A stretch of DNA of 64,000 nt from Candidatus Nitrotoga sp. CP45. GTDB taxonomy: Bacteria > Pseudomonadota > Gammaproteobacteria > Burkholderiales > Gallionellaceae. Shown here piece by piece: positions 17,327-27,311 of this stretch; the first letter of the stretch is position 1; each line of letters begins with the position of its first letter. The notes under the pieces are model-generated. The model did no database searches and was not told the origin of the DNA. It was given only the letters and a program-made list of their open reading frames with translations. A program made the translations under genes and the position numbers. The stretch lies in the NCBI GenBank assembly GCA_945874105.1, contig CAMCFJ010000006.1, forward strand, positions 1 through 64,000. Reading direction: 5' to 3'.

Positions 17327-19591
17327 ATGTTATCCCCAGTAATCGACATCATCATCCCGGTCTACAATGCCTATGAGGACTTGCAGCGCTGCCTCGACAG
17401 CGTGCTTCGCACCACCAAGCCCCATCACCGCATCATCATGATCGACGATTGTTCGACGGATAGTCGCATCGCCGACTTTTTTGAGACGCAGCGTAGCACA
17501 GCAGACCCACGTCTGTGGCTACTCCAGAACGATACAAATCTCGGCTTTGTCAGCACCGTTAACCGTGGCATGACGCTCAGTCACAATGATGTTGTGTTGC
17601 TCAATTCCGATACCATTGTTACATCGGGCTGGTTGGAAAAATTTTGCTGTTGCGCCGATTCAGACCCGCATATCGGCACAATCACACCGTTTTCCAACAA
17701 CGCTGAAATTTGCTCGTTTCCGAACTTTTGCCAAGATAACGCGTTGCCGCAAGGAATGAATGCGGAGGACGTCAATTGCGCCATTGAGGCAGCAGCCCTT
17801 CCCGTTTATCCTGACATTCCCACCGGGGTCGGATTTTGTATGTTTATTCGGCGCCGTCTGCTTAATAAAATCGGCATGTTCGATGCTGTTACTTTCCGTC
17901 TCGGCTACGGCGAGGAAAATGATTTCTGTATGCGGGCGCTGGCGGCCGGATGGCGCAATGTGCTATGCGACGACACCTTCATCCAGCATGTCGGCAACTG
18001 CTCCTTTAGTACGAAAAAAGAGACGCTGGCTGAAGAAAATATGCAGCGCTTGCTGGCTAAGCATCCGGACTATATGCAGCGTGTAATTGCTTTCATCGCG
18101 GCCGATCCGATCAAGCCGATTCGCCAGTTGGCACAGTCGTTCCTGGCGCTCACCGGAGCGGCTGGCGACAAGCCCGGCATTCTCCATATCATGCACGGTC
18201 GTAGCGGCGGCACTGAGCAGCACACCCGAAGCTTGATGCACAGTGACGGCGGGGACTACCGCCATTATTTGCTGATAACCATGGATGATGTCTGGCAACT
18301 TAAAGATGCCAACAGCGGTGAGCTGTTGACCTATCAATTCAGTCGGCAACCCGACCAACTGTGGACAGATTTTCTGGCCGGCCTATGTGCCAGTTTTCGT
18401 ATCCATTTGTGCCATGTACATCATCTGGCCGGCTGTCGGCTGGGTTTGCTGGAAGCGATGCGTAACCTTGGCATTCCATTTGGCTTCAGTGTGCACGATT
18501 TTTTTCTGGCTTGTCCAACCATCAACCTGCTCGATGCCACGGGCATTTATTGTGGCAGTGAAACGGTTGCGGCACGCTGTCAGAATTGCCTTAACGCCCA
18601 GCCAGACTTTCGCGGCATTGATATCGTTGCTTGGCGCGCAGTGCATGCGGATTTCATTGAGCGGGCAGTATTCGTGATTGCTCCTAGCGAGTTAGCCGCC
18701 GAAATGTTCCGCCGCTATTTTCCGCGCGATGATGTTCGCGTTATCCAGCACGGCGTCGATGTCACCGACAACCACACTAATGCTCTGACATCGGCGCTAC
18801 TGTTGCCGAAGGATGCGTACCACAGTATCGGTGTTTTGGGTGCGATTGGACCGGTCAAAGGTGCCCGCCAACTGGAGCGCTTAGTGGCGCGCAGCCGCGA
18901 ACGCAAGCTGCCATTTCGCTGGGTTGTGGTCGGCTATTTGGATCGCCAGTTTCAACCATATCAGACTGCCGACGCCTTAATGACCGTGCATGGCCAATAC
19001 ACACCAGATCATATGGAAGCCTTGCTCGACCATTATCGAATTAACCTGGTGGTGTTTCCATCCGCCGGCCCGGAAACCTATTGCTACACCCTGACCGAAG
19101 CCTGGATGGCTGGGCGGCCCGCATTGGTGCCGCCGATCGGCGCGCTACATGAGCGCGTGCAAACGAATGGTGCCGGCTGGATCATGCAAGACTGGTGTGA
19201 TACTGATGCTATTTTAGATGACATCATTTCGATATTACGGCCGGAAAACAGTACCAATTTTGCACACAAACAAGCGCAAGCACGGGCAGTTCCGGTCGCC
19301 TCGGTGCGCGACATGGCTAACGCCACCGAAATGGTTTACCACGAAGTTTTGTCGCGGCAAGCCGTCAAGTTTGCCGCACCATTGCCACAAACCACTCTGT
19401 ACACCGCGCTGCAAACCGCGCTGGGAGTGGCTGCCGCCGACAAGCACCGTGCTCTATCATTAGGTGAACACTGGTTGCTGCGGCTTGCGCATCTTGGCTT
19501 GCGTTTGCGCTATACATTGCTTGGCCGCTGGCTATATCGCATCATCCCAGTCCGATGGCAACAAATCCTGAAGCAAAGGCTATTGGCATAG
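17327..19591 (+). CDS. Two-domain glycosyltransferase (GT2 + GT4 fusion)
   Basis: A 754-residue fusion. Residues 1 to about 270 are a GT2 (GT-A) domain: DIIIPVYNAYEDLQRCLDSVL, IDDCSTD, VVLLNSDTIV (the DxD-like metal site) and GYGEENDFCMRALAAGW. From about residue 283 a GT-B/GT4 part starts with GILHIMHGRSGGTEQHTRSL; it continues through FGFSVHDFFLACPT, SIGVLGAIGPVKGARQLE and ETYCYTLTEAWMAGRP to about 640. The last 100 residues are less conserved. Such fusions assemble two successive sugars of O-antigen, capsule or flagellar glycan. It is directly coupled to the preceding methyltransferase gene. Confidence 0.88.
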   Translation: MLSPVIDIIIPVYNAYEDLQRCLDSVLRTTKPHHRIIMIDDCSTDSRIADFFETQRSTADPRLWLLQNDTNLGFVSTVNRGMTLSHNDVVLLNSDTIVTSGWLEKFCCCADSDPHIGTITPFSNNAEICSFPNFCQDNALPQGMNAEDVNCAIEAAALPVYPDIPTGVGFCMFIRRRLLNKIGMFDAVTFRLGYGEENDFCMRALAAGWRNVLCDDTFIQHVGNCSFSTKKETLAEENMQRLLAKHPDYMQRVIAFIAADPIKPIRQLAQSFLALTGAAGDKPGILHIMHGRSGGTEQHTRSLMHSDGGDYRHYLLITMDDVWQLKDANSGELLTYQFSRQPDQLWTDFLAGLCASFRIHLCHVHHLAGCRLGLLEAMRNLGIPFGFSVHDFFLACPTINLLDATGIYCGSETVAARCQNCLNAQPDFRGIDIVAWRAVHADFIERAVFVIAPSELAAEMFRRYFPRDDVRVIQHGVDVTDNHTNALTSALLLPKDAYHSIGVLGAIGPVKGARQLERLVARSRERKLPFRWVVVGYLDRQFQPYQTADALMTVHGQYTPDHMEALLDHYRINLVVFPSAGPETYCYTLTEAWMAGRPALVPPIGALHERVQTNGAGWIMQDWCDTDAILDDIISILRPENSTNFAHKQAQARAVPVASVRDMANATEMVYHEVLSRQAVKFAAPLPQTTLYTALQTALGVAAADKHRALSLGEHWLLRLAHLGLRLRYTLLGRWLYRIIPVRWQQILKQRLLA

Positions 19592-20130
19592 ACATCTTTA
19601 AATAGCTGCCTCCCTCTGAACAACTTGGAAAAATAGCGTATTCATTATGCTTTCATGGATGTTTAAGCGATGCGGATCGTTGTTGATCCTCTCTCACCTG
19701 GAAAGCAATAATATCCAGGCTGAAAATCCTTGTAGAACTATTGAGCAACGCTAATTCTGGAAGTTCTAACGTTTTTGTGCCATGATTCATCGTGGTTTTC
19801 TGAGTTGTTTTGGCTGTTAGCGAGGCAACCATTACCATGCTCTTTGTGAGATAGCCTTTGATTATTAAAATCAATCAATTAAATTATTTTGTATGGGTTT
19901 TTTTAACTCCGAAACCTTAGCAAGCAATAGTAAATCAAGATGCGATATTGATCTTTGAGGGTTCTTATAGAGTCGACCATTAAAATGGTTTAATCCATCC
20001 GGACTAAGCTTGTTGAAATCCACTCATCCTTCAACGAGTTTAGCGCGACGGTTCGCTGTTTGATGATCGACGCTACAATGAAAGAACTGACGAACCAGGA
20101 GTTCTGGCTTTTATTTGAAATAAATTAAAT
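19592..20130. other. AT-rich intergenic region, no gene recognised
   Basis: About 540 bases. A minus-strand frame at 19653-19874 has no family resemblance that I can see. A short inverted repeat GTTGAA...TTCAAC lies at 20011-20034. The base composition is more AT-rich than that of the flanking genes, which suggests decayed or acquired DNA. No start signal beyond that of the next gene is evident. Confidence 0.4.
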
Positions 20131-20739
20131 ATGATGAACATCTTACATAGCAAAGATTACATAGCGAATAAATGCGGCGTATTCACAGAAGTTGCCAGTG
20201 ATATCTATTCGACTCCTTTTTGGACGCCTGAATATTGTGCCGCACTTATTAAAGAGTTGGATTCAAGACCGGAATTATTTTATGCGCAAAATCCAGATGG
20301 ATATTCCGCTTCTGAACTTAACCTCTATAATTTAAGCAGAATATTTTCAATAGATATTTGCAAACAACTTATGGACAAATGTCTCCCTTCTCTTCTTTAT
20401 GTATTTCCACTGTTGAATATTCTGGGATTTACTTCTCCTTATTTTGTCCGTTATGGACCGAATGATGTAAAGAATATGAAGCTGCACCATGACGTCTCTC
20501 TGGTGTCTATGCTGGTAAAGCTTAATGATGGCTTTACTGGGGGCGATCTTGTTTTTCCTCGGCAAGATTACAATAACAAAGACCTTCCTGTTGGACATGC
20601 TCTTTTTTGGCCGGGACAGGTTACGCACCCTCATCAAGTTCTTGACGTAACCTCTGGAGCTAAATTCTCATTAACTGTTTGGGCGTGGCCCGTTCCATGG
20701 ACTTCTGAATATGGAATTGCAGTTGAAGAATTAAAATAA
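20131..20739 (+). CDS. 2-oxoglutarate/Fe(II)-dependent oxygenase, lysyl-hydroxylase-like
   Basis: A 202-residue non-haem iron dioxygenase. The iron ligands are visible as H119-x-D121 in KLHHDVSLVSML and a distal histidine (His166 or His168) in GQVTHPHQVLDV; a lysine in GAKFSLTVW sits where 2-oxoglutarate is usually bound by Arg/Lys. The pattern HHD..., LND.FTGGDLVF, G.ALFWPG..TH.H resembles the catalytic domain of procollagen lysyl hydroxylases (PLOD) and bacterial relatives. Substrate unknown; a peptide or glycopeptide would suit the neighbouring glycan genes, but that is inference. The gene is AT-rich and isolated, consistent with transfer. Confidence 0.75.
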   Translation: MMNILHSKDYIANKCGVFTEVASDIYSTPFWTPEYCAALIKELDSRPELFYAQNPDGYSASELNLYNLSRIFSIDICKQLMDKCLPSLLYVFPLLNILGFTSPYFVRYGPNDVKNMKLHHDVSLVSMLVKLNDGFTGGDLVFPRQDYNNKDLPVGHALFWPGQVTHPHQVLDVTSGAKFSLTVWAWPVPWTSEYGIAVEELK

Positions 20740-20807
20740 CGCGGATTCACTTTCGAAGTGCAATATTTAATGGTGACCTATTGAGACGGCCATTAAATAG
20801 TACGATT

Positions 20808-20838
20808 CGTCATACTCGCGAAGGCAGGAATCCGGGTA
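20808..20838. repeat. Degenerate dispersed repeat
   Basis: CGTCATACTCGCGAAGGCAG and the following GAATCCGG resemble the widespread proteobacterial repeat GTCATTCCCGCGAAnGCGGGAATCC, with several changes. Marks non-coding, repeat-prone sequence next to the IS30 remnant. Confidence 0.4.
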
Positions 20839-20866
20839 TTCTGATCAATCTATTTGATGGCTGATT

Positions 20867-21020
20867 TTATAATTTAGCGCATCTGTCTTCCAAAAATGCC
20901 TCTAAAGGGGTTCTAGATCCCAGCACTTTTCGTGGCCTGTGGTTGATTGATCCACTGTGCGTCGCTTTTCTTCCACGGTCATATTGGTCAACTCTATCGC
21001 CTTGGGGAAAGAGATTGGAG
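20867..21020 (-). pseudogene. IS30-family transposase, C-terminal remnant
   Basis: On the minus strand one frame reads ISFPKAIELTNMTVEE, and a second frame then reads SINHRPRKVLGSRTPLEAF with a stop at 20869-20867. Both match consecutive blocks at the end of IS30 transposases (FPKG.D...VT...., then NHRPRK.LG..TP.E.F). A frame change near 20955 separates them, and no further upstream homology is visible. Together with the preceding repeat this explains most of the gap between the oxygenase and tyrS. Confidence 0.65.
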
Positions 21021-21134
21021 ACGGTTCTCAAAAATAGATACCAATGATTTACGCTAATTTGCGAGCTCCATTTAGCATTACGGATTAATGATTGCTACCC
21101 CAATTAATAACGAACATACAAGAATCTGCTCAAC

Positions 21135-22331
21135 ATGATCTTACAAGAAACAATAGACGTGATTAAACGTGGTTGCGACGAACTGCTGTTGGAAACTGAA
21201 TTAAATAATAAATTGGCACTAGGTCGTCCTTTGCGCATCAAGGCCGGGTTTGATCCAACCGCACCGGATTTGCACCTTGGCCATACTGTATTGCTCAACA
21301 AAATGCGACAGTTACAGGAACTTGGTCACCATGCGCTATTTTTGATTGGCGATTTTACCGGCATGATAGGCGATCCGACTGGTAAAAATACGACGCGCCC
21401 ACCGCTAACACGCGAACAGGTATTGGAAAATGCGGAAAGTTACCGTGAGCAAGTATTCAAGGTGCTGGACCCGGATAAAACCGAAATTGTTTTTAATTCT
21501 ACTTGGATGGACAAATTTAGCGCGGCTGACTTAATTAAGCTAGCGGCTACCCATACTGTTGCGCGCATGCTGGAGCGCGATGATTTCGGTAATCGCTACA
21601 AAAACCGTCAACCAATCGCTATCCATGAATTTATTTATCCCCTGATTCAGGGTTACGATTCGGTGACGCTCAAAGCTGACATGGAGTTAGGCGGTTCCGA
21701 CCAGAAATTCAACCTGCTCATGGGGCGCGAGCTACAAAAACATTATGGCCAGCCTCCGCAATGCGTGCTTACCATGCCATTATTGTTAGGGTTGGATGGC
21801 GTTAACAAGATGTCCAAATCTCTTGGCAATTATATCGGCATCACCGAGTCGTCGCAGGAAATGTTTGGTAAGTTAATGTCAGTTTCAGACAAATTGATGT
21901 GGAGTTACCTGGAGTTGCTGTCATTTGAGTCGATGAGCACCATTGCCAAATGGCGCGCAGAGGTAGATCTAGGGCGTAATCCGCGCGACATTAAAGTGTT
22001 GTTGGCGCAAGAAATAGTCACGCGCTTCCATAGCCGAGCCGCAGCCGAAATGGCGTTAGCTGAGTTCGAGGCGCGTTTCAGACAAGGTGTGCTGCCAGAA
22101 GACATGCCGGAAGTAACGGTTTCCGCTAGCACAGGGATTATCGGCATTACTCAATTACTCAAGCAGGCCGGGCTGGTAGAAAGCACATCGGACGCCTTGC
22201 GTATGATTACTCAGGGCGCAGTAAAGCTGGATGGCGAACGGGTAATCGACAAAGCCCTGCAACTGCAAATGGGTGCAGTGGTGGTGGCTCAGGTAGGCAA
22301 GCGCAAATTTGCGCGAGTGACGGTGAGCTAG
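21135..22331 (+). CDS. tyrS: Tyrosyl-tRNA synthetase
   Basis: Charges tRNA-Tyr with tyrosine. Class I signatures are HLGH in [11 protein letters not shown] and KMSKS in [13 protein letters not shown]-terminal S4 RNA-binding domain occupies about residues 335-398 ([24 protein letters not shown]). At 398 residues with [14 protein letters not shown] it belongs to the TyrZ-like subgroup common in Betaproteobacteria. It stands alone; the 28 bases to folB (opposite strand) hold no clear terminator. Confidence 0.97.
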   Translation: MILQETIDVIKRGCDELLLETELNNKLALGRPLRIKAGFDPTAPDLHLGHTVLLNKMRQLQELGHHALFLIGDFTGMIGDPTGKNTTRPPLTREQVLENAESYREQVFKVLDPDKTEIVFNSTWMDKFSAADLIKLAATHTVARMLERDDFGNRYKNRQPIAIHEFIYPLIQGYDSVTLKADMELGGSDQKFNLLMGRELQKHYGQPPQCVLTMPLLLGLDGVNKMSKSLGNYIGITESSQEMFGKLMSVSDKLMWSYLELLSFESMSTIAKWRAEVDLGRNPRDIKVLLAQEIVTRFHSRAAAEMALAEFEARFRQGVLPEDMPEVTVSASTGIIGITQLLKQAGLVESTSDALRMITQGAVKLDGERVIDKALQLQMGAVVVAQVGKRKFARVTVS

Positions 22332-22359
22332 ATTGAATTAGTTGTTCGAAATTGCAGCA

Positions 22360-22722
22360 TCAGTTCGGTTTGACCTGACTGCGTTCAATGCAGATACCCA
22401 CCATGCGGCTATCACGTATAGCGTTTAATTTGGCTACGCTGACTTTGACCCAAGGTGCGTTGAAATCGGTAAGTAGTATCTGGGCAATGCTTTCGGCCAG
22501 CGCTTCCAGCAAGTTGAAGTGGTGGTTGCTTAGTGCGCTTTGGATGTGACGCACGATTTCGGAGTAATCAAGTGCATCGTGTATATCGTCACTCTGACAG
22601 GCGCGAGTATTCGGCAGAGCAATCTCCATATCCAGCTGCAGGGTTTGCGGAACGCGCTTCTCCCATTCGTATACACCGATGAGCGTTTCGACTTTAAGTT
22701 CGCGTAAAAAAATTATATCCAT
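22360..22722 (-). CDS. folB: Dihydroneopterin aldolase
   Basis: Cleaves 7,8-dihydroneopterin to 6-hydroxymethyl-dihydropterin and glycolaldehyde in folate synthesis. The 120-residue protein begins MDIIFLRELKVETLIGVYEWE, the standard start with the conserved glutamate near E19-E21. It continues with DALDYSEIV, LLEALAESIA and VKVSVAKLNAI, the latter with the catalytic lysine region. Convergent with tyrS and divergent from plsY, a common arrangement in Proteobacteria (plsY next to folB and tsaD). Confidence 0.94.
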   Translation of the reverse strand: MDIIFLRELKVETLIGVYEWEKRVPQTLQLDMEIALPNTRACQSDDIHDALDYSEIVRHIQSALSNHHFNLLEALAESIAQILLTDFNAPWVKVSVAKLNAIRDSRMVGICIERSQVKPN

Positions 22723-22812
22723 GAAGAAGCTGTTAGAGTTTAATTGGCTTGGTGCTTGCTTTGATATATTTAAAAAAATAGAGTGCCACTAACGCATTTT
22801 AAGGTATTTCAA

Positions 22813-23427
22813 ATGATGACCCTGGCTTTTATTGTATGTGCCTATTTGTTGGGTTCGCTTTCTTTCGCGGTAATAATGAGCCGATTGTTTGCATTGCCCG
22901 ACCCACGCACTTACGGTTCGCATAATCCGGGCGCGACCAATGTGCTGCGTAGCGGAAATAAATGGGCGGCGATATTGACATTGCTGGGTGATGCAGCGAA
23001 GGGCTGGCTGGCAGTGTGGCTGGCTCAACATTTTGAGCCACAGGTTGGCAAATCGCTACTGGTTGTGGCGGTGGCGCTTGCAGTATTTCTTGGTCACCTT
23101 TTTCCTGTTTTCCTGCGCTTCAAAGGCGGCAAGGGCGTGGCTACTGCATTGGGTGTGCTGCTGGCGCTTAATGCGTGGCTGGGGTTGGCGGTGTTGGCGA
23201 CTTGGATATTAGTTGCAATGGTGTCCCGCCTATCTTCACTTGCGGCGATACTGGCGGCCGTGGGTGCTCCAATCTTTGCTATGGCATTGGCTTTGCCGTC
23301 TGAATATGTGCTGGCGGTGGTGGGAATGTCATTATTGTTGATCTGGCGCCACAAGAGCAACATTCAGAATTTGTTGGCGGGCAAGGAAAGCCGCATTGCC
23401 AAAAAGGGAGGCAATCATTCGGAATAG
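22813..23427 (+). CDS. plsY: Acyl-phosphate:glycerol-3-phosphate acyltransferase
   Basis: An inner-membrane enzyme that makes lysophosphatidic acid from acyl-phosphate and glycerol-3-phosphate. The three PlsY motifs are visible: [29 protein letters not shown] (motif 1, in two parts), [13 protein letters not shown] (motif 2), and a C-terminal [14 protein letters not shown] (motif 3). Five or so membrane segments. The start at ATG 22813 (or the next codon, ATG 22816) is preferred over an upstream GTG at 22783. It overlaps the convergent tsaD by 13 bases. Confidence 0.95.
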   Translation: MMTLAFIVCAYLLGSLSFAVIMSRLFALPDPRTYGSHNPGATNVLRSGNKWAAILTLLGDAAKGWLAVWLAQHFEPQVGKSLLVVAVALAVFLGHLFPVFLRFKGGKGVATALGVLLALNAWLGLAVLATWILVAMVSRLSSLAAILAAVGAPIFAMALALPSEYVLAVVGMSLLLIWRHKSNIQNLLAGKESRIAKKGGNHSE

Positions 23428-24437
23428 TTGATTTGTTGCAAGTCCCAGCGCGGCTTGACGTTGAAACGGTAATCGCTCTGCGTATCTTGCGTCTGCAGGC
23501 GTAGCGCGGCGGCAAAGGCGATCATGGCACCATTGTCGGTGCAAAACTCAAGATCAGGATAGAACACGCGAAAACCATTTTTACTGGCCGCTTTGTTGAG
23601 TTGCGCATGAAGATGTTGGTTCGCACTTACTCCGCCGGCGATCACTAATTGATTGAGTCCAGTTTGTTTTAGCGCAGCCAGAGATTTGGTAATCAGCACT
23701 TCCACGATTGCTTCTTGCGCTGCAAAGGCAATGTCGGCACGGGTTTGTTCATCCAGTGTGTGTTGGCGAGTTAGGGTTAGCACAGCAGTTTTCAGCCCGC
23801 TGAAGCTGAAATCCAGATTGCCGCTATGTTGCATGGGGCGCGGCAAATGGAAACGACCTGGCCGACCTTGAGTAGCCAGCTTGGCCAGTTCGGGGCCTCC
23901 CGGGTAGCAAAGGCCAAGCAGCTTGGCACTCTTATCGAAAGCCTCACCAGCAGCATCATCCAATGTCTCCCCAAGTAAAATATATTTGCCTACACCATCT
24001 ACGCGCATGAGTTGGGTATGTCCGCCGGAAACCAATAGCGCGATGAATGGGAATTGCAGTGTGGCGTCGGATAACAGAGGGGATAACAAATGTCCTTCCA
24101 GATGGTGGATACCAATGGCAGGAATATTCAGTGAATACGCCAGCGAACAAGCAATACTTGCGCCTACTAATAACGCACCGGACAAACCGGGGCCTTGGGT
24201 ATAAGCGATGGCGTTCACATCTTGCAGGCGGCATTCGGCTTCATCTGCTACCAAGCGTATCAAGGGGAGCATGCGATGGATGTGATCGCGTGACGCCAGT
24301 TCCGGCACCACGCCGCCGTATTCATTGTGCATGGCCACTTGGGTATGCAGTGCATGAGCCAGCAACCCACGCTCGATGTGATACATGGCGACACCGGTTT
24401 CATCGCAAGAGCTTTCAATACCCAAGATCAGTTTCAT
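23415..24437 (-). CDS. tsaD: tRNA N6-threonylcarbamoyladenosine transferase
   Basis: With TsaB and TsaE it transfers threonylcarbamoyl to A37 of ANN-decoding tRNAs. An ASKHA-fold protein of 340 residues: [14 protein letters not shown] at the start, the metal-binding HIHRMLPLI and [36 protein letters not shown] and [12 protein letters not shown]. All are intact. Start ATG 24437. It faces plsY tail to tail. Confidence 0.97.
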   Translation of the reverse strand: MKLILGIESSCDETGVAMYHIERGLLAHALHTQVAMHNEYGGVVPELASRDHIHRMLPLIRLVADEAECRLQDVNAIAYTQGPGLSGALLVGASIACSLAYSLNIPAIGIHHLEGHLLSPLLSDATLQFPFIALLVSGGHTQLMRVDGVGKYILLGETLDDAAGEAFDKSAKLLGLCYPGGPELAKLATQGRPGRFHLPRPMQHSGNLDFSFSGLKTAVLTLTRQHTLDEQTRADIAFAAQEAIVEVLITKSLAALKQTGLNQLVIAGGVSANQHLHAQLNKAASKNGFRVFYPDLEFCTDNGAMIAFAAALRLQTQDTQSDYRFNVKPRWDLQQINYSE

Positions 24438-24625
24438 AGTAGCAGTTGTTTATATCGAAGGGCATATTGTATGCGTTTTGCATGCATGAGCACTCAATGT
24501 GCAGACTTGGTACAGTGCCTGTGAATAAATTTGAACTATCCAGCTATTTGCGGCAATCGTATAATCACACGGTGGAATCAGAGACGGCTTCTGAGTATTT
24601 GGAGATCTGCTATATCCCATCTAAA

Positions 24626-24766
24626 GGGTGCCTCTAAAAATTCAAGTTTCTAGGCAAGACAAGTCACGAGTAAAAAATTTGAGCGCGGCATATAGTTGAT
24701 ATGTAAGCGATAATTTTTTTCGAGTAACGCCGTATTGTGACGAAAGTTGGATTTTTAGAGGTGCCC
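24626..24766. mobile_element. MITE-like element with terminal inverted repeats
   Basis: GGGTGCCTCTAAAAA at 24626-24640 and TTTTTAGAGGTGCCC at 24752-24766 form 15-bp terminal inverted repeats with two mismatches. The 141-bp interior has no coding capacity but contains its own imperfect inverted repeat (CACGAGTAAAAAATT against AATTTTTTTCGAGTAA). TAAA flanks both ends (24622-24625 and 24767-24770) and may be the target duplication. Size, ends and lack of a gene fit a non-autonomous miniature element. The rest of 24438-24813 holds nothing I recognise. Confidence 0.7.
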
Positions 24767-24813
24767 TAAAGTGCATACAACACGTTGTTCAATAACCTGG
24801 TTTTGAATTGAGG

Positions 24814-25293
24814 ATGATGACTGCGCATAAATTATCCCTGTCGGTGCAGTATGCGGTCGAGGGGGTGAATCTGCCTACACGGCAGCAGTTCCGCCGTTGG
24901 ATCAAGGCTGCATTGCAGCGCGATGTGCAAGTCGTGCTTCGTATCGTAGACGAAATAGAAGGGCGTGTGCTGAACAAAAAATTTCGCGGCAAGAATTACG
25001 CTACTAACGTACTTACGTTTGCATACGAAGATACCGGCCAGCAGTCTGATACTGCCGAATTGCTGTATGGCGATATCGTGATCTGCGCGCCAGTGGTGGA
25101 ACAGGAAGCGCACGAGCAACGCACGGATTTGCGCGCCCATTACGCTCACCTCGCCATCCATGCCGCCCTGCATTTGCAAGGGTATGACCACGGAAACGAG
25201 CAGGATGCCGCCACCATGGAAACGCTGGAAACTACGTTGCTGGCCAAACTAGGGTATGTTGATCCTTACAAAATTGTGGGCAGCGAGATTTGA
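24814..25293 (+). CDS. ybeY: Endoribonuclease YbeY
   Basis: A single-strand-specific metallo-endoribonuclease needed for 16S rRNA 3'-end maturation and ribosome quality control. The zinc site reads HAALHLQGYDH (the family H-x3-H-x5-H), and the middle has TNVLTFAYED and YGDIVIC. The start is ambiguous among TTG 24808, ATG 24814 and ATG 24817; GAGG just upstream favours one of the ATGs. About 159 residues. The gene lies just downstream of the MITE-like element, which may have displaced its usual partners (phoH upstream). Confidence 0.93.
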   Translation: MMTAHKLSLSVQYAVEGVNLPTRQQFRRWIKAALQRDVQVVLRIVDEIEGRVLNKKFRGKNYATNVLTFAYEDTGQQSDTAELLYGDIVICAPVVEQEAHEQRTDLRAHYAHLAIHAALHLQGYDHGNEQDAATMETLETTLLAKLGYVDPYKIVGSEI

Positions 25294-25458
25294 TTCAAAG
25301 CAGTTTAAAAAGATATGCCACACAGCAGAGGCGCAAGTCTGGCGTGGCGACGTAAAGCTTTGTAGCGCATGCGCCCATGTGGCTGTAGCAAGTTTGTTCC
25401 CGGCCAACGTGATAAAATGCACGCCTTTCCCCCTTCACTGACCTATTGGAAATCCGTC

Positions 25459-26703
25459 ATGTTCTCTAGCAAAAACACTATTGCTCATACCGACCCCGAA
25501 TTATGGGCAGCGATTCAGGATGAAAATCGCCGTCAGGAAGATCATATTGAGCTGATCGCTTCAGAAAATTACACCAGCCCGGCAGTAATGGAGGCGCAGG
25601 GCAGCCAGCTGACCAACAAGTATGCCGAAGGGTATCCCGGAAAGCGCTACTACGGCGGCTGCGAACACGTGGACGTGGCGGAACAGCTGGCAATTGATCG
25701 CGTAAAGGCTTTGTTCGGTGCTGAATATGCCAATGTGCAGCCGCATTCCGGCTCGCAAGCCAATCAGGCGGTATACATGTCAGTGCTCAAACCGGGCGAC
25801 ACCATTCTCGGTATGTCGCTGGCGCACGGCGGCCACCTGACTCATGGCGCTTCCGTGAATCTTAGTGGCAAGCTGTATCACGCCATTGCTTACGGCCTCA
25901 ACGAAAAAGAAGAGATCGACTACGACGCAGTGGAAAAGCTGGCTCAGGAACATAAGCCCAGGATGATCGTTGCCGGTGCTTCCGCCTATGCGCTGGTGAT
26001 CGACTGGAAGCGCTTCCGCGCCATTGCCGACAGCATAGGGGCATATTTGTTCGTGGACATGGCTCATTACGCCGGACTGGTGGCGGCCGGTTATTATCCC
26101 AGCCCGGTGGGCATCGCTGATTTTGTCACCAGCACCACCCACAAGACATTGCGTGGCCCACGTGGCGGCATTATCCTGGCCAAGGCGGAATTTGAGAAAG
26201 TGCTTAATTCCGCAATATTCCCCGGTATACAGGGCGGCCCCTTGATGCATGTAATCGCCGCCAAGGCCGTGGCATTCAAGGAGGCGATGAGCGCGGAATT
26301 CAAGGAATACCAGAAACAGGTGATTGATAACGCCCGTGTGATGGCTAAGGTGCTACAGGAACGCGGCCTGCGCATTGTGTCCGGACACACCGACTGCCAC
26401 ATGTTCCTGGTGGATCTGCAAGCCAAGCACATCACCGGCAAGGAAGCCGAAGCGGCGCTGGGGCGTGCGCACATCACGGTGAACAAGAACGCCATTCCTA
26501 ACGACCCACAAAAACCGTTCGTTACCAGCGGTATTCGCATCGGCAGCCCGGCGATGACCACGCGCGGCTTTAAAGAATTGGAAGCGGAAAAGCTGGCGCA
26601 TTTGATTGCGGATGTGCTGAATGCACCGAATGATGATGCTGTGGTTAACCGCGTGGCTGAGGATGTGAAACTGCTATGCGCGAAATTCCCAGTATATGGT
26701 TAG
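25459..26703 (+). CDS. glyA: Serine hydroxymethyltransferase
   Basis: A PLP enzyme interconverting serine and glycine with tetrahydrofolate, the main source of one-carbon units. Start ATG 25459 ([16 protein letters not shown]); 414 residues, standard. Family blocks are [40 protein letters not shown] and [15 protein letters not shown], with the PLP lysine in TTHKTL. The open frame extends upstream but MFSSKN is the natural start. First gene of the glyA-nrdR-rib series; a 126-base gap separates it from nrdR. Confidence 0.97.
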   Translation: MFSSKNTIAHTDPELWAAIQDENRRQEDHIELIASENYTSPAVMEAQGSQLTNKYAEGYPGKRYYGGCEHVDVAEQLAIDRVKALFGAEYANVQPHSGSQANQAVYMSVLKPGDTILGMSLAHGGHLTHGASVNLSGKLYHAIAYGLNEKEEIDYDAVEKLAQEHKPRMIVAGASAYALVIDWKRFRAIADSIGAYLFVDMAHYAGLVAAGYYPSPVGIADFVTSTTHKTLRGPRGGIILAKAEFEKVLNSAIFPGIQGGPLMHVIAAKAVAFKEAMSAEFKEYQKQVIDNARVMAKVLQERGLRIVSGHTDCHMFLVDLQAKHITGKEAEAALGRAHITVNKNAIPNDPQKPFVTSGIRIGSPAMTTRGFKELEAEKLAHLIADVLNAPNDDAVVNRVAEDVKLLCAKFPVYG

Positions 26704-26734
26704 CATAACAAAGGAAGGAAAGAGAATAGGGAAA

Positions 26735-26772
26735 GAGTGCTAAGAAAATCCGGGGCACTATAATTTTTTATT
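26735..26772 (+). terminator. Weak candidate terminator after glyA
   Basis: AGTGC at 26736-26740 can pair with GCACT at 26756-26760 across a 15-base loop, and TTTTTT follows shortly after. The stem is only 5 bp with a large loop, so this is tentative. Confidence 0.25.
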
Positions 26773-26829
26773 CGTTTTGTTACGCCTCAATTTTCGATTG
26801 CCGACTCCCGTTTTTCATTCTGCAACCCT

Positions 26830-27309
26830 ATGAAATGTCCATTTTGCAAAGGCCCCGACACCCAAGTGGTGGATACACGCGAAAGCGAGGAGGGCGACAA
26901 CATTCGCCGCCGCCGCCGCTGCCTATCTTGCGAAAAACGCTTTACCACCTACGAGACGGTCGAGCTGCGTATGCCGCAGGTGGTCAAGCAGAACGGTATG
27001 CGCGCCGAGTTCGATGAAGAAAAGCTGAGCACCAGTTTTAATCGTGCGTTGCACAAGCGACCGGTTCCTACAGAGCTGGTGGATGCGGCCATTGATCATG
27101 TGACACAAAGAGTATTCGCTCTCGGCGAACGTGAGATCGACTCCCGCCAAATCGGCGAACTGGTGATGAAGGAATTGTTGAAGCTGGACAAGGTGGCCTA
27201 CATTCGTTTCGCTTCGGTTTACAAGAGCTTCCAGGATGTGCGGGATTTTTCCGAGGCGGTCGAGGCGGTGCGCAAAGCGCCTGCAAAGCGCAAACCGCGA
27301 GCGCGTTAA
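26830..27309 (+). CDS. nrdR: Transcriptional repressor NrdR
   Basis: Represses ribonucleotide reductase genes, sensing ATP/dATP. Residues 1-46 are a zinc ribbon with Cys3, Cys6, Cys31 and Cys34 (MKCPFC...RCLSCEKRF), and residues about 49-139 are an ATP-cone ([16 protein letters not shown]). At 159 residues it has the expected length. Two bases separate its stop from ribD, so it belongs to the same transcript. Confidence 0.97.
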   Translation: MKCPFCKGPDTQVVDTRESEEGDNIRRRRRCLSCEKRFTTYETVELRMPQVVKQNGMRAEFDEEKLSTSFNRALHKRPVPTELVDAAIDHVTQRVFALGEREIDSRQIGELVMKELLKLDKVAYIRFASVYKSFQDVRDFSEAVEAVRKAPAKRKPRAR

Positions 27310-27311
27310 TC

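Noticed and set aside
24438-24640. Plus-strand ORFs upstream of the MITE
   Set aside because: Poor composition and no ribosome site or family match; they run into the inverted repeat.
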